Shown here: positions 6,733 to 13,614 of the stretch, one piece after another | How positions within the stretch are numbered: position 1 is the first letter of the stretch | Layout of the letters: each line of letters opens with the position of its first letter | Source: a bacterium | GTDB lineage: Bacteria; Electryoneota; RPQS01 | Assembly: GCA_028711875.1 (NCBI GenBank) | Contig: JAQTRJ010000001.1 | Coordinates: forward strand, 1-16,277 | Direction of reading: 5' to 3' | Length of the DNA: 16,277 nt | Notes under the pieces: generated by a model | What the model saw: the letters and a program-made list of their open reading frames with translations, nothing else | What the model was told of the DNA's origin: nothing | Databases searched by the model: none | Translations under genes and position numbers: made by a program

Positions 6733-8163
6733 TCAGGGTTTGGGGAGAGTCTGGAGGTATTCGTGGATGGCGGTGGCGGCTTTGCGGCCCGCGCCCATCG
6801 CCAGAATCACGGTGGCCGCGCCGCTCACGATGTCGCCGCCCGCGTACACGCCGGGCCGTGACGTCGCGCCCGTCGCTTCGTCGGCCACGACGGTTCCCCA
6901 CTTGGAGACTTCGAGACCTGGCGTGTTACGCGGAATGATCGGATTGGGACTGTTGCCGATGGCCACGATCACCGTGTCGCACTCCATGACAAATTCGCTG
7001 CCGGCAATCGGCTCGGGACGGCGGCGGCCCGAATCGTCGGGTTCGCCCAGTCCCATGCGAATGCACTGGATCGCCTTCACCTGACCGCGCTCATCGCCGA
7101 GAACTTCCAGCGGAGCGACCAGCAGCTCAAATTTAATACCCTCTTCGATCGCGTGATGAATCTCTTCGCGGCGGGCGGGAATTTCCTCCATCGAACGGCG
7201 ATAAGCCAGCGTGACCGGATTGCCGGAGACGCGGAGCGAAACACGGGCCGCGTCCATCGCCGTGTTGCCGCCGCCGACGACCACGGTGTGCTTGGCGAGG
7301 CGCACCGGCGTGTCGTAGCCGTCGCGCGACGCGCCCATGAGATTGACGCGCGTTAAAAATTCGTTCGCGCTGTAGACGCCGACGAGATTTTCGCCGGGAA
7401 CGTTCATCATCCGCGGCAAGCCCGCGCCGGTGCCGATGAACACGGCATGAAAACCCTGCTCGAAGAGTTCATCCACGGTCACGGTGACGCCGATCACGAC
7501 GTCGTAGACGAACTTCACGCCGAGCCGCTGAATGTATTCGATCTCGGATTTCACCACCGGGCGCGGCAGACGAAATTCGGGAATGCCGTAGGCGAGCACG
7601 CCCGACGGGCGATGCAGCGCTTCAAAGACGGTGACGTCGTGGCCGATCTTGGCGAGGTCTCCGGCGACGGTGAGACCGGCCGGCCCCGAGCCGACCACGG
7701 CAATGCGATAGCCGGTCGGCGGCGGAATTTCGGGAAGGGCGATCTGTCCCTGAGCGAGTTCCCAATCGGCGATGAACCGTTCGAGATTGCCGATGGCGAC
7801 GGGTTCGTGCTTGATCCCCTCGACGCACAGCACTTCGCACTGCTCGGCCTGCGGGCAGACGCGGCCGCAGACGGCGGGCAGCGAGTTCGTGGCGCGCACG
7901 GTGCGGGCGGCGCCGAGAAAATCGCCGTCGCGAATTTGTGCGATGAATTTCGGAATGTCAATATTAACCGGACAGCCGTCCACGCATTTCGGCCTCTTGC
8001 AGATGAGACAGCGATTGGCCTCGACGATCGCCTGCTCTTCCGTGTAGCCGAAGGGGACTTCCTCGAAATTGTGAATGCGTTTTTCGGGAGCTTGTTCCGC
8101 CATCTTCACGCGGGGCACGCGCTCGCGCTTGGCCTTCTTCGGAGCGGCGGTGCCGTCAGGCAT
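6733..8163 (-). CDS. NfnB/GltD-like NAD(P)H:acceptor flavoprotein (glutamate synthase small-subunit family)
   Basis: The protein has 476 residues. The ATG at 8163 has GAGGGAG upstream and overlaps the end of the nfnA-like gene by 8 bases, so it is preferred over a TTG at 8178. The N-terminal ferredoxin-like domain carries C52-C55-C60-C64 and C99-C103-C109-C113, the two cysteine groups of the GltD family. GSGPAG (158-163) binds FAD and GGGNTAMD (297-304) marks the NAD(P)H fold. The tail GGDIVSGAATVILAMGAGRKA is the second FAD contact. Alone this would be called the glutamate synthase small chain. No glutamate synthase large chain is present, and the upstream gene is an NfnA/PyrK-type subunit. 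The pair therefore better fits NfnAB (electron-bifurcating ferredoxin-NADP reductase) or sulfide dehydrogenase SudAB. The ferredoxin-dependent enzymes around it support the former. Confidence 0.88.
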   Translation of the reverse strand: MPDGTAAPKKAKRERVPRVKMAEQAPEKRIHNFEEVPFGYTEEQAIVEANRCLICKRPKCVDGCPVNIDIPKFIAQIRDGDFLGAARTVRATNSLPAVCGRVCPQAEQCEVLCVEGIKHEPVAIGNLERFIADWELAQGQIALPEIPPPTGYRIAVVGSGPAGLTVAGDLAKIGHDVTVFEALHRPSGVLAYGIPEFRLPRPVVKSEIEYIQRLGVKFVYDVVIGVTVTVDELFEQGFHAVFIGTGAGLPRMMNVPGENLVGVYSANEFLTRVNLMGASRDGYDTPVRLAKHTVVVGGGNTAMDAARVSLRVSGNPVTLAYRRSMEEIPARREEIHHAIEEGIKFELLVAPLEVLGDERGQVKAIQCIRMGLGEPDDSGRRRPEPIAGSEFVMECDTVIVAIGNSPNPIIPRNTPGLEVSKWGTVVADEATGATSRPGVYAGGDIVSGAATVILAMGAGRKAATAIHEYLQTLPKP

Positions 8164-9022
8164 GCTTTGCTCCCTCAAGTTGGGCGGTCAATTGGCAGCC
8201 TTTGTCGAGCAGGCCGTGCAGCGCGCGTTCCTCCAGATTGCGATAGGCCTGATTGCGGAGGATGAGTTCCTGAAAATCCACTCCGTGCGCGTCGAATTCG
8301 GGGCCGTCCACGCAGGCGAAATAGGTTTTGCCGTGGACGGTGACGCGGCAGCCGCCGCACATGCCGGTGCCGTCCACCATGATCGGATTCAGCGACGCGA
8401 GCGCGGGAATGGCGAGTTCCTTCGTGAGCGCGGCGGCGACTTTCATCATGATGACCGGGCCGACGATGATCGCCTGCTGGAATTTTTGTCCCTGCTCGAT
8501 CCACTGCCGCAGCACGTCGGTGACGAAGCCTTTTATTCCATACGTTCCATCGTCGGTGGAGACGCGCACCTCTTTGCACGCGGCGCGAAATTCGTCTTCG
8601 AGAATCATCAGGTCTTTCGAACGCGAGCCGATCACGGCATAAACCGAGTTCCCCGCCGCGGCCGCGGCTCTGACGATCGGCAGCAGCGAAGCCGTGCCCA
8701 CGCCGCCGCAGACGGCGACGAGGTTGCCCCAATTCTCGATGTGCGTGGCCCTGCCGAGCGGGCCGACCACGTCGAGAAAATGCTCGCCCGCCTGAAGTCG
8801 GCACATGAGGATCGTGCTCTTGCCAGCCTCTTGAACGATCAGGCGAATGCGGCCGCTGTTCGCGTCGGCCTCGACGACGGTGAGCGGAATGCGCTCACCG
8901 AACTCGTGGGTGCGGACGATGACAAATTGTCCCGCGCGATATTTGCGGGCGACGAGCGGCGCTTCGATCCAGAATTCGTGAATTTTTTCGGCTAAGACGC
9001 GATGGCTGTGGATTCGGTGCAT
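8156..9022 (-). CDS. NfnA/SudB-like FAD/[2Fe-2S] subunit
   Basis: The protein has 288 residues from an ATG at 9022. The longer open frame above it is repeat DNA. No good Shine-Dalgarno is seen. The N-terminal ferredoxin-reductase beta-barrel includes KYRAGQFVIVR (28-37) and RIPLTVV (44-50), the flavin-binding face. The NAD-binding part has CGGVGTASLLP (105-115), and a C-terminal cluster motif follows. The PyrK relatives bind [2Fe-2S] with four cysteines. Here the first is replaced by D217, followed by C222, C225 and C237. That three-Cys/one-Asp set is the arrangement known in NfnA and argues against a PyrK role. It is translationally coupled to the NfnB-like gene. Together they would couple NADH, NADPH and ferredoxin in the cytoplasm. 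Confidence 0.87.
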   Translation of the reverse strand: MHRIHSHRVLAEKIHEFWIEAPLVARKYRAGQFVIVRTHEFGERIPLTVVEADANSGRIRLIVQEAGKSTILMCRLQAGEHFLDVVGPLGRATHIENWGNLVAVCGGVGTASLLPIVRAAAAAGNSVYAVIGSRSKDLMILEDEFRAACKEVRVSTDDGTYGIKGFVTDVLRQWIEQGQKFQQAIIVGPVIMMKVAAALTKELAIPALASLNPIMVDGTGMCGGCRVTVHGKTYFACVDGPEFDAHGVDFQELILRNQAYRNLEERALHGLLDKGCQLTAQLEGAKHA

Positions 9023-9113
9023 AAGGTTGAAAGAAAAATCTGAATAACTAAAACGCTGAATGACTGAAAGAAATTCCGAACACCGTGCGATCCCACACGC
9101 CGGAGCGTGTGGG
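9023..9113. repeat. CTGAA-rich stretch and 9-bp hairpin upstream of the nfnA-like gene
   Basis: 9030-9075 is A-rich with CTGAAT/CTGAAA words, also seen at 10165-10250 upstream of korC. CCCACACGC (9092-9100) and GCGTGTGGG (9105-9113) pair perfectly around CGGA, then CTAG follows. No ribosome site or clear promoter was found here. Confidence 0.6.
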
Positions 9114-9125
9114 CTAGTGCGCGAG

Positions 9126-9229
9126 GTAGTGACACAGCTTGCTGTGTCTTTAGCGCGCGGCAAACACACGGGAAGATTCCTGCCGGATTGCGCACGGTGC
9201 GGGGTGACTCTGGAGAGTCACCACCGGGA
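9126..9229. repeat. Right-arm composite repeat, partial copy
   Basis: Unit D in inverse orientation, GTAGT followed by GACACAGC-TT-GCTGTGTC (9131-9148), leads into a 37-bp unit beginning GCAAACACACGGGAAG (9160-9196). Next come hairpin F GGTGACTC-TGGA-GAGTCACC (9203-9222) and ACCGGGA. The same order recurs at 9316-9451 and 10307-10404. Confidence 0.8.
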
Positions 9230-9234
9230 ACACA

Positions 9235-9496
9235 CTGAAAGCTGAAATCAGAAAGCTGAACCGCGCGGGTGTCCAGAATGACATTTTCCGGGTGGTGCAA
9301 TAACCGTTTTGTAGTGACACAGCTTGCTGTGTCCTCGGCGCGGCGGCAAACACACGGGAAGATTCCGGCCGGGTTGCGCGCGGCAAACACACGGGAAGAT
9401 TCCTGCCGGATTGCGCACGGCGCGGGGTGACTCTGGAGAGTCACCACCGGGATATTATTCGTCTGATAGTGCTTCTGCGCTGAACCCGGCTCGGCG
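9235..9496. repeat. Right-arm direct repeat, copy 1 (with a tandem 37-bp duplication)
   Basis: 9235-9333 matches 10226-10324 over 99 bases with three mismatches and no gaps. It ends in the inverse unit D (9316-9333). Two tandem 37-bp units (9346-9382 and 9383-9419) follow where the other copy has one. Then comes hairpin F (9426-9445) and a shared tail ending CTGAACCCGGCTCGGCG (to 9496). It lies just downstream of korC. Confidence 0.85.
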
Positions 9497-9516
9497 GAAA
9501 AATCGCGCACAGCTTA

Positions 9517-9538
9517 ATCCCCCCGCAAACGGGGGGAT
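9517..9538 (-). terminator. C/G hairpin directly after korC (possible terminator)
   Basis: ATCCCCCCG (9517-9525) and CGGGGGGAT (9530-9538) form a perfect 9-bp stem with loop CAAA, starting 7 bases after the korC stop. No T-run follows, so it may stabilise the messenger 3' end instead of stopping transcription. A near twin lies after the dihydroorotate-dehydrogenase-like gene at 13594-13609. Confidence 0.5.
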
Positions 9539-9544
9539 ATGAGT

Positions 9545-10144
9545 TTACTCGCGGGATTCGCGGACGGCGGCGTGGGTATCTTCGGCAATTTCGTTGCGCG
9601 CTACGGGCGGGGTGGACTTGGCTGCTTCCCAACCCGCTTGGAACGCGCGCAAGTTATTCTCAACGGTGCCGTGCGGCGCGTGCGATTCGATCGTGCGCAC
9701 CATGACGTCCTTGGGAACCACGTGCGGCATGAAGAACGAAAAACTGCCGAGCGCCACCGAACTCGTGTAGACCATCTTCCCCACCGCCTGCTTGGTCACC
9801 TCGATGATCGGCACGCGGTAGATTTTCTGCGGGCCGGGGCCAAGCTTGTGCACGAGCGACGGCGCGACGACGACCACGCTGTCGGGCCTAAGCTGATGCG
9901 AAAAGGTATCCCAGCCGCGCTGCGCCAAGCAGCAAAAATAATCAATGGCGGTGAGACGCGGGAAAATCACTTCGTCGTCGTCAATCAGCACGTCCACGCT
10001 GGTCGGGCCGCCGCGGACCTGCGCGGTGTAGGTCGGACTCTGCACGGCGTGCCGGCCCATGCCGTGGGCGGCCAGCGCCAGCCATTCTCCGGCCAAAATG
10101 TTTCCCTGACCGCCGACGCCCGCAAAACGAATTTCGTACTTCAA
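9545..10144 (-). CDS. korC: 2-oxoacid:ferredoxin oxidoreductase, gamma subunit (KorC)
   Basis: The protein has 199 residues. The start is a TTG at 10144 with TAAGGAT nine bases upstream; an in-frame TAG two codons further up excludes a longer protein. The N-terminus RFAGVGGQG (residues 6-14) and TAQVRGGPTSVDV are the signature of the gamma domain of pyruvate/2-oxoglutarate ferredoxin oxidoreductases. This subunit binds no cofactor itself but completes the alpha-beta-gamma-delta enzyme encoded by the genes upstream. It is separated from korB by 430 bp of repeats and flanked on both sides by the same direct repeat, unlike the tightly overlapping korD-korA-korB. The family is certain. The choice of 2-oxoglutarate as substrate follows from the KorA/KorB resemblance. 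Confidence 0.9.
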   Translation of the reverse strand: MKYEIRFAGVGGQGNILAGEWLALAAHGMGRHAVQSPTYTAQVRGGPTSVDVLIDDDEVIFPRLTAIDYFCCLAQRGWDTFSHQLRPDSVVVVAPSLVHKLGPGPQKIYRVPIIEVTKQAVGKMVYTSSVALGSFSFFMPHVVPKDVMVRTIESHAPHGTVENNLRAFQAGWEAAKSTPPVARNEIAEDTHAAVRESRE

Positions 10145-10225
10145 CGGAGGCTATCCTTATTGCGAAGAAAACGCTGAGAAATTGAAACGCTGAAAGGGAT
10201 TCTGGACGCCCCGCGCGATGAAACG

Positions 10226-10443
10226 CTGAAAGCCGAAATCAGAAAACTGAACCGCGCGGGTGTTCAGAATGACATTTTCCGGGTGGTGCAATAACCGTTT
10301 TGTAGTGACACAGCTTGCTGTGTCTTTAGCGCGCGGCAAACACACGGGAAGATTCCGGCCGGGTTGCGCGCGGCGCGGGGTGACTCTGGAGAGTCACCAC
10401 CGGGATATTTTTCGTCTGCATCTGCGCTGAACCCGGCTCGGCG
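10226..10443. repeat. Right-arm direct repeat, copy 2
   Basis: A 99-base segment (10226-10324) is near identical to 9235-9333 and includes inverse unit D (10307-10324). One 37-bp unit (10336-10372), hairpin F (10379-10398) and the tail CTGAACCCGGCTCGGCG follow. It lies between korB and korC, in the same orientation as copy 1, so the two bracket korC as direct repeats 991 bp apart. Confidence 0.85.
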
Positions 10444-10574
10444 AAGAAGGCGCGCGCCGTGCAGCGCTACGGAATTTGCGCATATCCATGCGGCGCTACA
10501 TGATTCGCGCAGCTGTGCGGCGCTGCAATTGCTCGCGGGGCAAACGCAAGTAGCCGCCGCGGCACGAACGTTTT
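10444..10574. other. Gap downstream of korB without a gene
   Basis: The stretch holds three related words at 10461 (GCAGCGCTAC), 10490 (GCGGCGCTAC) and 10517 (GCGGCGCTGC), about 28 bases apart. I see no coding sequence. A TTTTTT at 10571-10576 is on the plus strand and is not a terminator for korB. Confidence 0.4.
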
Positions 10575-11408
10575 TTAGCTCTCCGCCTTCAGCCGCTCGC
10601 GCGCGCGGGCCTGCACTACCTTATAGGTCTCGGTGTACTCGGGGACGGTGGTATCCTTATGCAGAACGCCGACCGGGAATTTGTCGCCGCGCTCTTCGGG
10701 CGCGAGTTTGCTCCACTGCGACACGGAAACCGCCCGCGAACCGATGAACTGGATAAGTTCGGCGGGATCGGGATGCTTGTTGCGGCGGCCGTATTGCGTG
10801 TGACAGTTGGCCATCACTTCGATCACGGCGAACCCCTTGTGCTCGAGACCGCCTTTGATCAGCCGCTCGAGAAAAATCGCGTTGCCCACGTGGCCGCGCG
10901 CGACGTAGGTGGCTCCCGCCGCTTTGGAGAGTTCGCACAAATCGAACGCGCGGTCGAGATTGCCGTAAGGCGAGGTGGCGGCACGCGTTTCCGGGAGCGA
11001 AGTCGGCGAATACTGCCCGCCGGTCATGCCGTAGATGCCGTTGTTGACGATGACGAGCGTGATGTCAATATTGCGGCGGCAGGTGTGAATGAGATGATTG
11101 CCGCCGATCGCGGCGGCGTCACCGTCGCCGGAAATCACCGCCACGTTCTTGTCCGGAGCGGCGAGCTTGATGCCGGTGGCGAAGGTCAGGGCGCGGCCGT
11201 GCGTGGTGTGAAGCGTGTTCATGTTCACGTAGCCGGGCGCGCGCGAGGTGCAGCCGATGCCGGACACGAACGCGGTGTCGTCGCGATTCCAGCCGCACGC
11301 GCTCATCGCGCGGATGAACGCTTTGACGATGATGCCCACGCCGCAGCCGGGACACCAGATATTCGGCATCATCTCGGGCCGGAGCCACGGAGAATAATCA
11401 AATCCCAC
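10575..11408 (-). CDS. korB: 2-oxoacid:ferredoxin oxidoreductase, beta subunit (KorB)
   Basis: The protein has 277 residues. I place the start at a GTG (11408) with a perfect AGGAGG seven bases ahead (11415-11420); a TTG at 11423 is in frame but falls upstream of that site. The gene overlaps korA by 11 bases. The motif WCPGCG (C19, C22) and GIGC (C53) provide cluster ligands. GDGD (94-97) and NNGIYGMTGGQ (122-132) form the thiamine diphosphate/magnesium site. YSPTS following the last motif is typical of the beta chain. This is the catalytic core that decarboxylates the 2-oxoacid, forms the CoA ester and reduces ferredoxin. HTTHGRALTFATG and IGGNHLIH look more like 2-oxoglutarate than pyruvate enzymes. 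The direction, oxidative or reductive TCA cycle, cannot be told. Confidence 0.92.
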   Translation of the reverse strand: MGFDYSPWLRPEMMPNIWCPGCGVGIIVKAFIRAMSACGWNRDDTAFVSGIGCTSRAPGYVNMNTLHTTHGRALTFATGIKLAAPDKNVAVISGDGDAAAIGGNHLIHTCRRNIDITLVIVNNGIYGMTGGQYSPTSLPETRAATSPYGNLDRAFDLCELSKAAGATYVARGHVGNAIFLERLIKGGLEHKGFAVIEVMANCHTQYGRRNKHPDPAELIQFIGSRAVSVSQWSKLAPEERGDKFPVGVLHKDTTVPEYTETYKVVQARARERLKAES

Positions 11409-12525
11409 GCTGAGCCTCCTCAATCGCCGCCAGAATCCGCTCGGGTTCGATGGCGATTCCGCCGGTTTCGTTCACTGGATGAATGCGCACTTCGGGGCGC
11501 ATAGCCGACTTCTCCACTTGCAGCGCGAGCATGCCGAGATTCAGCTCCGGCACCACCACCGCCTTCACGCGATCCACGAGATCGCGAACCGTCTGCACCG
11601 GGAACGGCCAGTAGGTGATCGGACGGAAAATGCCGACCTTGATGCCGTTCGCGCGCGCGGCGAGCACCGCTTCGCGGGCGGCGCGCCCCGGCGATCCGAA
11701 AGTAATCACGGCGATGTCGGCGTCGTCGAGCAGGTATTCCGCGTTGCGCTCGATCTGCGGCTGCGCGTTCACGATTTTATTCACCAGATGCAGGATGCTT
11801 TTATGAACGATCGCCGGGTTGGTGGTCGGGAAGCCCTCCGCCGTGTGGGACAGGCCGGTGATGTGCAGATGCTGTCCCTGAAAATAATCGTTGAACGGCC
11901 GCCAGCTGTTGACGCGCGCCTCGGTGTACTCGGAACGCGGCTTGATGATGCCGCATTCATCCGCCGAAGGAATCCGGAAACTCTCGGTGGTGTGAGCCAT
12001 GATCTCATCAAGCATCACGTACACCGGCGTGCGGTAGAGTTCGGCCAGATGAAAGGCGCGGATCGTTTCAATGTAGAGTTCGCGCGGATAGGTGGGAGTC
12101 AGGGCGATGACGCTATGATCGCCGTGCGTTCCCCAACGGGCCTGCATGATGTCGCTCTGCGCGGGCGCGGTGGGCAGGCCGGTGGACGGGCCGCCGCGCT
12201 GCGCGTCCACGATCACGCACGGCACTTCGGCCATCATGGCGAAGCCGATATTCTCCTGCTTGAGCGAGAGACCGGGGCCGGAGGTGGCCGTGAGCGATTT
12301 GGCTCCGGCCAGCGACGCGCCGATCACCGCGCCCATCGCGGCGATTTCGTCCTCCATTTGAATGAAGGTGCCGCCGATCTGGGGAAGCCGGAGGGCCATG
12401 TGGGCGGCGATTTCGGATGACGGCGTGATCGGATACCCGCCGAAGAACGTGCAGCCGGCGCGGAGCGCGGCTTCGACGATGATCTCATTGCCGGGCCAGA
12501 AAACGCGGTCGTTGGACTGGCTCAT
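11398..12525 (-). CDS. korA: 2-oxoacid:ferredoxin oxidoreductase, alpha subunit (KorA)
   Basis: The protein has 375 residues. The ATG at 12525 overlaps the ferredoxin-subunit stop (ATGA) and has AAAGGAG five bases upstream; the longer open frame only re-reads the upstream gene. Residues 30-38 (GYPITPSSE), 56-60 (QMEDE), 81-89 (TSGPGLSLK) and 110-119 (RGGPSTGLPT) are hallmark KorA motifs. They lie in the pyrimidine-binding domain that completes the thiamine diphosphate site with KorB. The separate gamma gene shows that this is the split form, not the gamma-alpha fusion found in some lineages. It is co-transcribed as korD-korA-korB. Confidence 0.93.
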   Translation of the reverse strand: MSQSNDRVFWPGNEIIVEAALRAGCTFFGGYPITPSSEIAAHMALRLPQIGGTFIQMEDEIAAMGAVIGASLAGAKSLTATSGPGLSLKQENIGFAMMAEVPCVIVDAQRGGPSTGLPTAPAQSDIMQARWGTHGDHSVIALTPTYPRELYIETIRAFHLAELYRTPVYVMLDEIMAHTTESFRIPSADECGIIKPRSEYTEARVNSWRPFNDYFQGQHLHITGLSHTAEGFPTTNPAIVHKSILHLVNKIVNAQPQIERNAEYLLDDADIAVITFGSPGRAAREAVLAARANGIKVGIFRPITYWPFPVQTVRDLVDRVKAVVVPELNLGMLALQVEKSAMRPEVRIHPVNETGGIAIEPERILAAIEEAQRGI

Positions 12526-12803
12526 GCCGACTCCTTTCCCGCGGCGGCCTTCGCTTTGCCGCGCGCCGGCGCATAGGAGGTGATGGCGAAATCGGGACAT
12601 TCGGCTTCGCAGATTCCGCAGCCGTTGCAGGCGTCCATGTTCACGACTTTAACGATGGCTCCTTCCCAGCGGTCGGGAGCCTCGATCATTTCGAGAACGT
12701 GAGTGGGGCAGAGGTCCGCGCAGATTCGGCATCCTTTGCACCACGTCTCGTTGATAACGAGAGTGTAGAGGCCGTTTGCGGAGACCGTTTTGACGATGTT
12801 CAT
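12522..12803 (-). CDS. korD: 2[4Fe-4S] ferredoxin subunit of the 2-oxoacid oxidoreductase (KorD)
   Basis: The protein has 93 residues from the ATG at 12803. Two full cluster motifs are visible: C22-C25-C28-C32P and C59-C62-C65-C69P. A lysine- and alanine-rich tail follows (GKAKAAAGKESA). Its place as the first gene of the overlapping set marks it as the delta subunit that carries electrons from KorAB to free ferredoxin. The Shine-Dalgarno is weak. The frame stays open upstream to an ATG at 12872, but that ATG sits in the loop of a terminator hairpin and the extra residues have no ferredoxin character. Confidence 0.9.
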   Translation of the reverse strand: MNIVKTVSANGLYTLVINETWCKGCRICADLCPTHVLEMIEAPDRWEGAIVKVVNMDACNGCGICEAECPDFAITSYAPARGKAKAAAGKESA

Positions 12804-12855
12804 GGGGCTATCTTTGAAAGAAACTTGTTTCAGGAGAACGCGCGTTCCGTCGGCG

Positions 12856-12880
12856 AAAAAAAGCCAGAGCATCCTCTGGC
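12856..12880 (-). terminator. Strong intrinsic terminator 53 bp upstream of korD
   Basis: On the minus strand GCCAGAG-GATG-CTCTGGC (12880 down to 12863) is directly followed by seven T (12862-12856). It could end read-through from the ferredoxin gene upstream. It could also act as an attenuator in a leader if the kor promoter lies in the AT-rich region at 13020-13100. I found no convincing antiterminator. Confidence 0.8.
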
Positions 12881-13132
12881 CTATGTCGGATCAGCGCGCG
12901 AAATGGGCTGGGTATCCGCCGAAAAAACCTTGAACCAGTTCTCGCGCGGTGCTACCGGACGGCCACCCGGATTTCTATTGTCCAAGAATTAGAAGTTACC
13001 GTTTTCCCCCGAAAGAGTCAACGGAAGTTGGCACAAAAGATATCCTTGTAAGAAATCATATATTCTTTTATTTCAATATATTAAGATAACTGTCCAAAAC
13101 CTTCGAACTCGACAGAGAGGGTCACAAAACGA
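12881..13132. other. Intergenic region with an AT-rich core, likely kor promoter area
   Basis: No gene is seen. 13035-13095 is strikingly AT-rich against a GC-rich background. On the minus strand TTGACT (ending near 13016) with a TAACTT 17 bases on is a weak promoter candidate; others in the AT-rich core are no better. A leader from here would include the terminator at 12856-12880. Confidence 0.4.
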
Positions 13133-13168
13133 CCGCGAGCCGAAGCGACACAGCGCCACGGCTCGCGG
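13133..13168 (-). terminator. Hairpin downstream of the ferredoxin gene
   Basis: CCGCGAGCCG (13133-13142) and CGGCTCGCGG (13159-13168) form a perfect 10-bp stem with a 16-base loop, 40 bases past the ferredoxin stop. In the minus direction it is followed by TCGTTTTG, a short T-run, so moderate terminator activity is plausible. Confidence 0.6.
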
Positions 13169-13208
13169 GAGAGAAATTCAACGACCTATCATCGAAGAAG
13201 GACGGAAC

Positions 13209-13400
13209 TTACTCCGCCTTATGAATGGAATCCGTCGGGCAGACTTCGACGCAACGCGGCGAATCGAAGTGACCTTGGCATTCCACGCAGGCGCTTTCGT
13301 CAATGACGAAGATTTCGTCGCCTTCGGAAATGGCGTTGGTCGGGCATTCCGGCTCGCATGCTCCGCACGCGATGCAGGTTTCGTTGATGCGCATGGCCAT
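13209..13400 (-). CDS. Small 2[4Fe-4S] ferredoxin
   Basis: The protein has 63 residues starting at 13400, with GAGGA eight bases upstream. C9-C12-C15-C19P and C38-C41, then a longer loop (QGHFDSPR), then C50-C54P give the two clusters. The insertion in the second motif is typical of the YfhL-like and PFOR-associated bacterial ferredoxins. As a soluble cytoplasmic carrier it is the probable electron acceptor for the pyruvate and 2-oxoglutarate oxidoreductases on either side and the donor or acceptor for the Nfn-like pair. It has a hairpin behind it and 214 bp in front, so it may be a separate transcript. Confidence 0.92.
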   Translation of the reverse strand: MAMRINETCIACGACEPECPTNAISEGDEIFVIDESACVECQGHFDSPRCVEVCPTDSIHKAE

Positions 13401-13508
13401 GAGAGGTGTCCTCAGAAGAAATATTTCGTGTTAAGTGTTGTTTGAACCTGAAGAACGGGAGTCCAATTTAGGAAAAAATCGGGAAAAAACCAAGCGGTGG
13501 CAAAGGCC

Positions 13509-13559
13509 GGGCGGTTGCGCAAGCTTAACCCGCCCCTACGGGAACGGTTGTTGTTCCCG
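13509..13559. repeat. Hairpin-CTAC repeat, short copy
   Basis: A B-type unit GGGCGG-TTGCGCAAGCTTAA-CCGCCC followed by CCTAC (13509-13539) runs straight into a second hairpin CGGGAAC/GTTCCCG (13539-13545 and 13553-13559). It lies upstream of the ferredoxin gene. The rest of 13401-13614 holds A/T-rich filler and no gene. Confidence 0.7.
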
Positions 13560-13593
13560 TATTCCGTTTTCTCGTTTTTTACCCCACTTTGTC

Positions 13594-13609
13594 CCCCCGT
13601 GAACGGGGG
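13594..13609 (-). terminator. C/G hairpin directly after the DHOD-like gene (possible terminator)
   Basis: CCCCCG (13594-13599) and CGGGGG (13604-13609) pair around TGAA, five bases past the stop codon. The position and sequence match the hairpin after korC (9517-9538). No T-run follows. Confidence 0.45.
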
Positions 13610-13614
13610 ATCCA

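Noticed and set aside
6381..7084. Plus-strand frames across R2 and the nfnB-like 3' end
   Set aside because: They translate the hairpin repeat and then the reverse of a well-supported gene.
6733..8163. Glutamate synthase small subunit (GltD) as the final name
   Set aside because: The sequence family fits, but no large subunit is present and the coupled upstream gene is an NfnA-type subunit, so Nfn/Sud-like is preferred.
9126..9496. A possible CRISPR array, given repeated 37-bp units
   Set aside because: The units are not evenly spaced, two are directly adjacent without spacers, the intervening DNA is itself repeated, and no cas gene is present.
8992..9510. Minus-strand frames beginning MCLPRA or similar upstream of the nfnA-like gene
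   Set aside because: The same peptide start appears at 10157-10345 because both come from the inverse unit D repeat. The real start is the ATG at 9022.
12804..13020. A known riboswitch class in the kor leader
   Set aside because: Despite the terminator, I could not match any conserved riboswitch core by eye, so no class is claimed.
13028..13045. A sigma54 promoter beginning TTGGCAC
   Set aside because: The -24-like element is present but the required GC at -12 is not found at the correct spacing.
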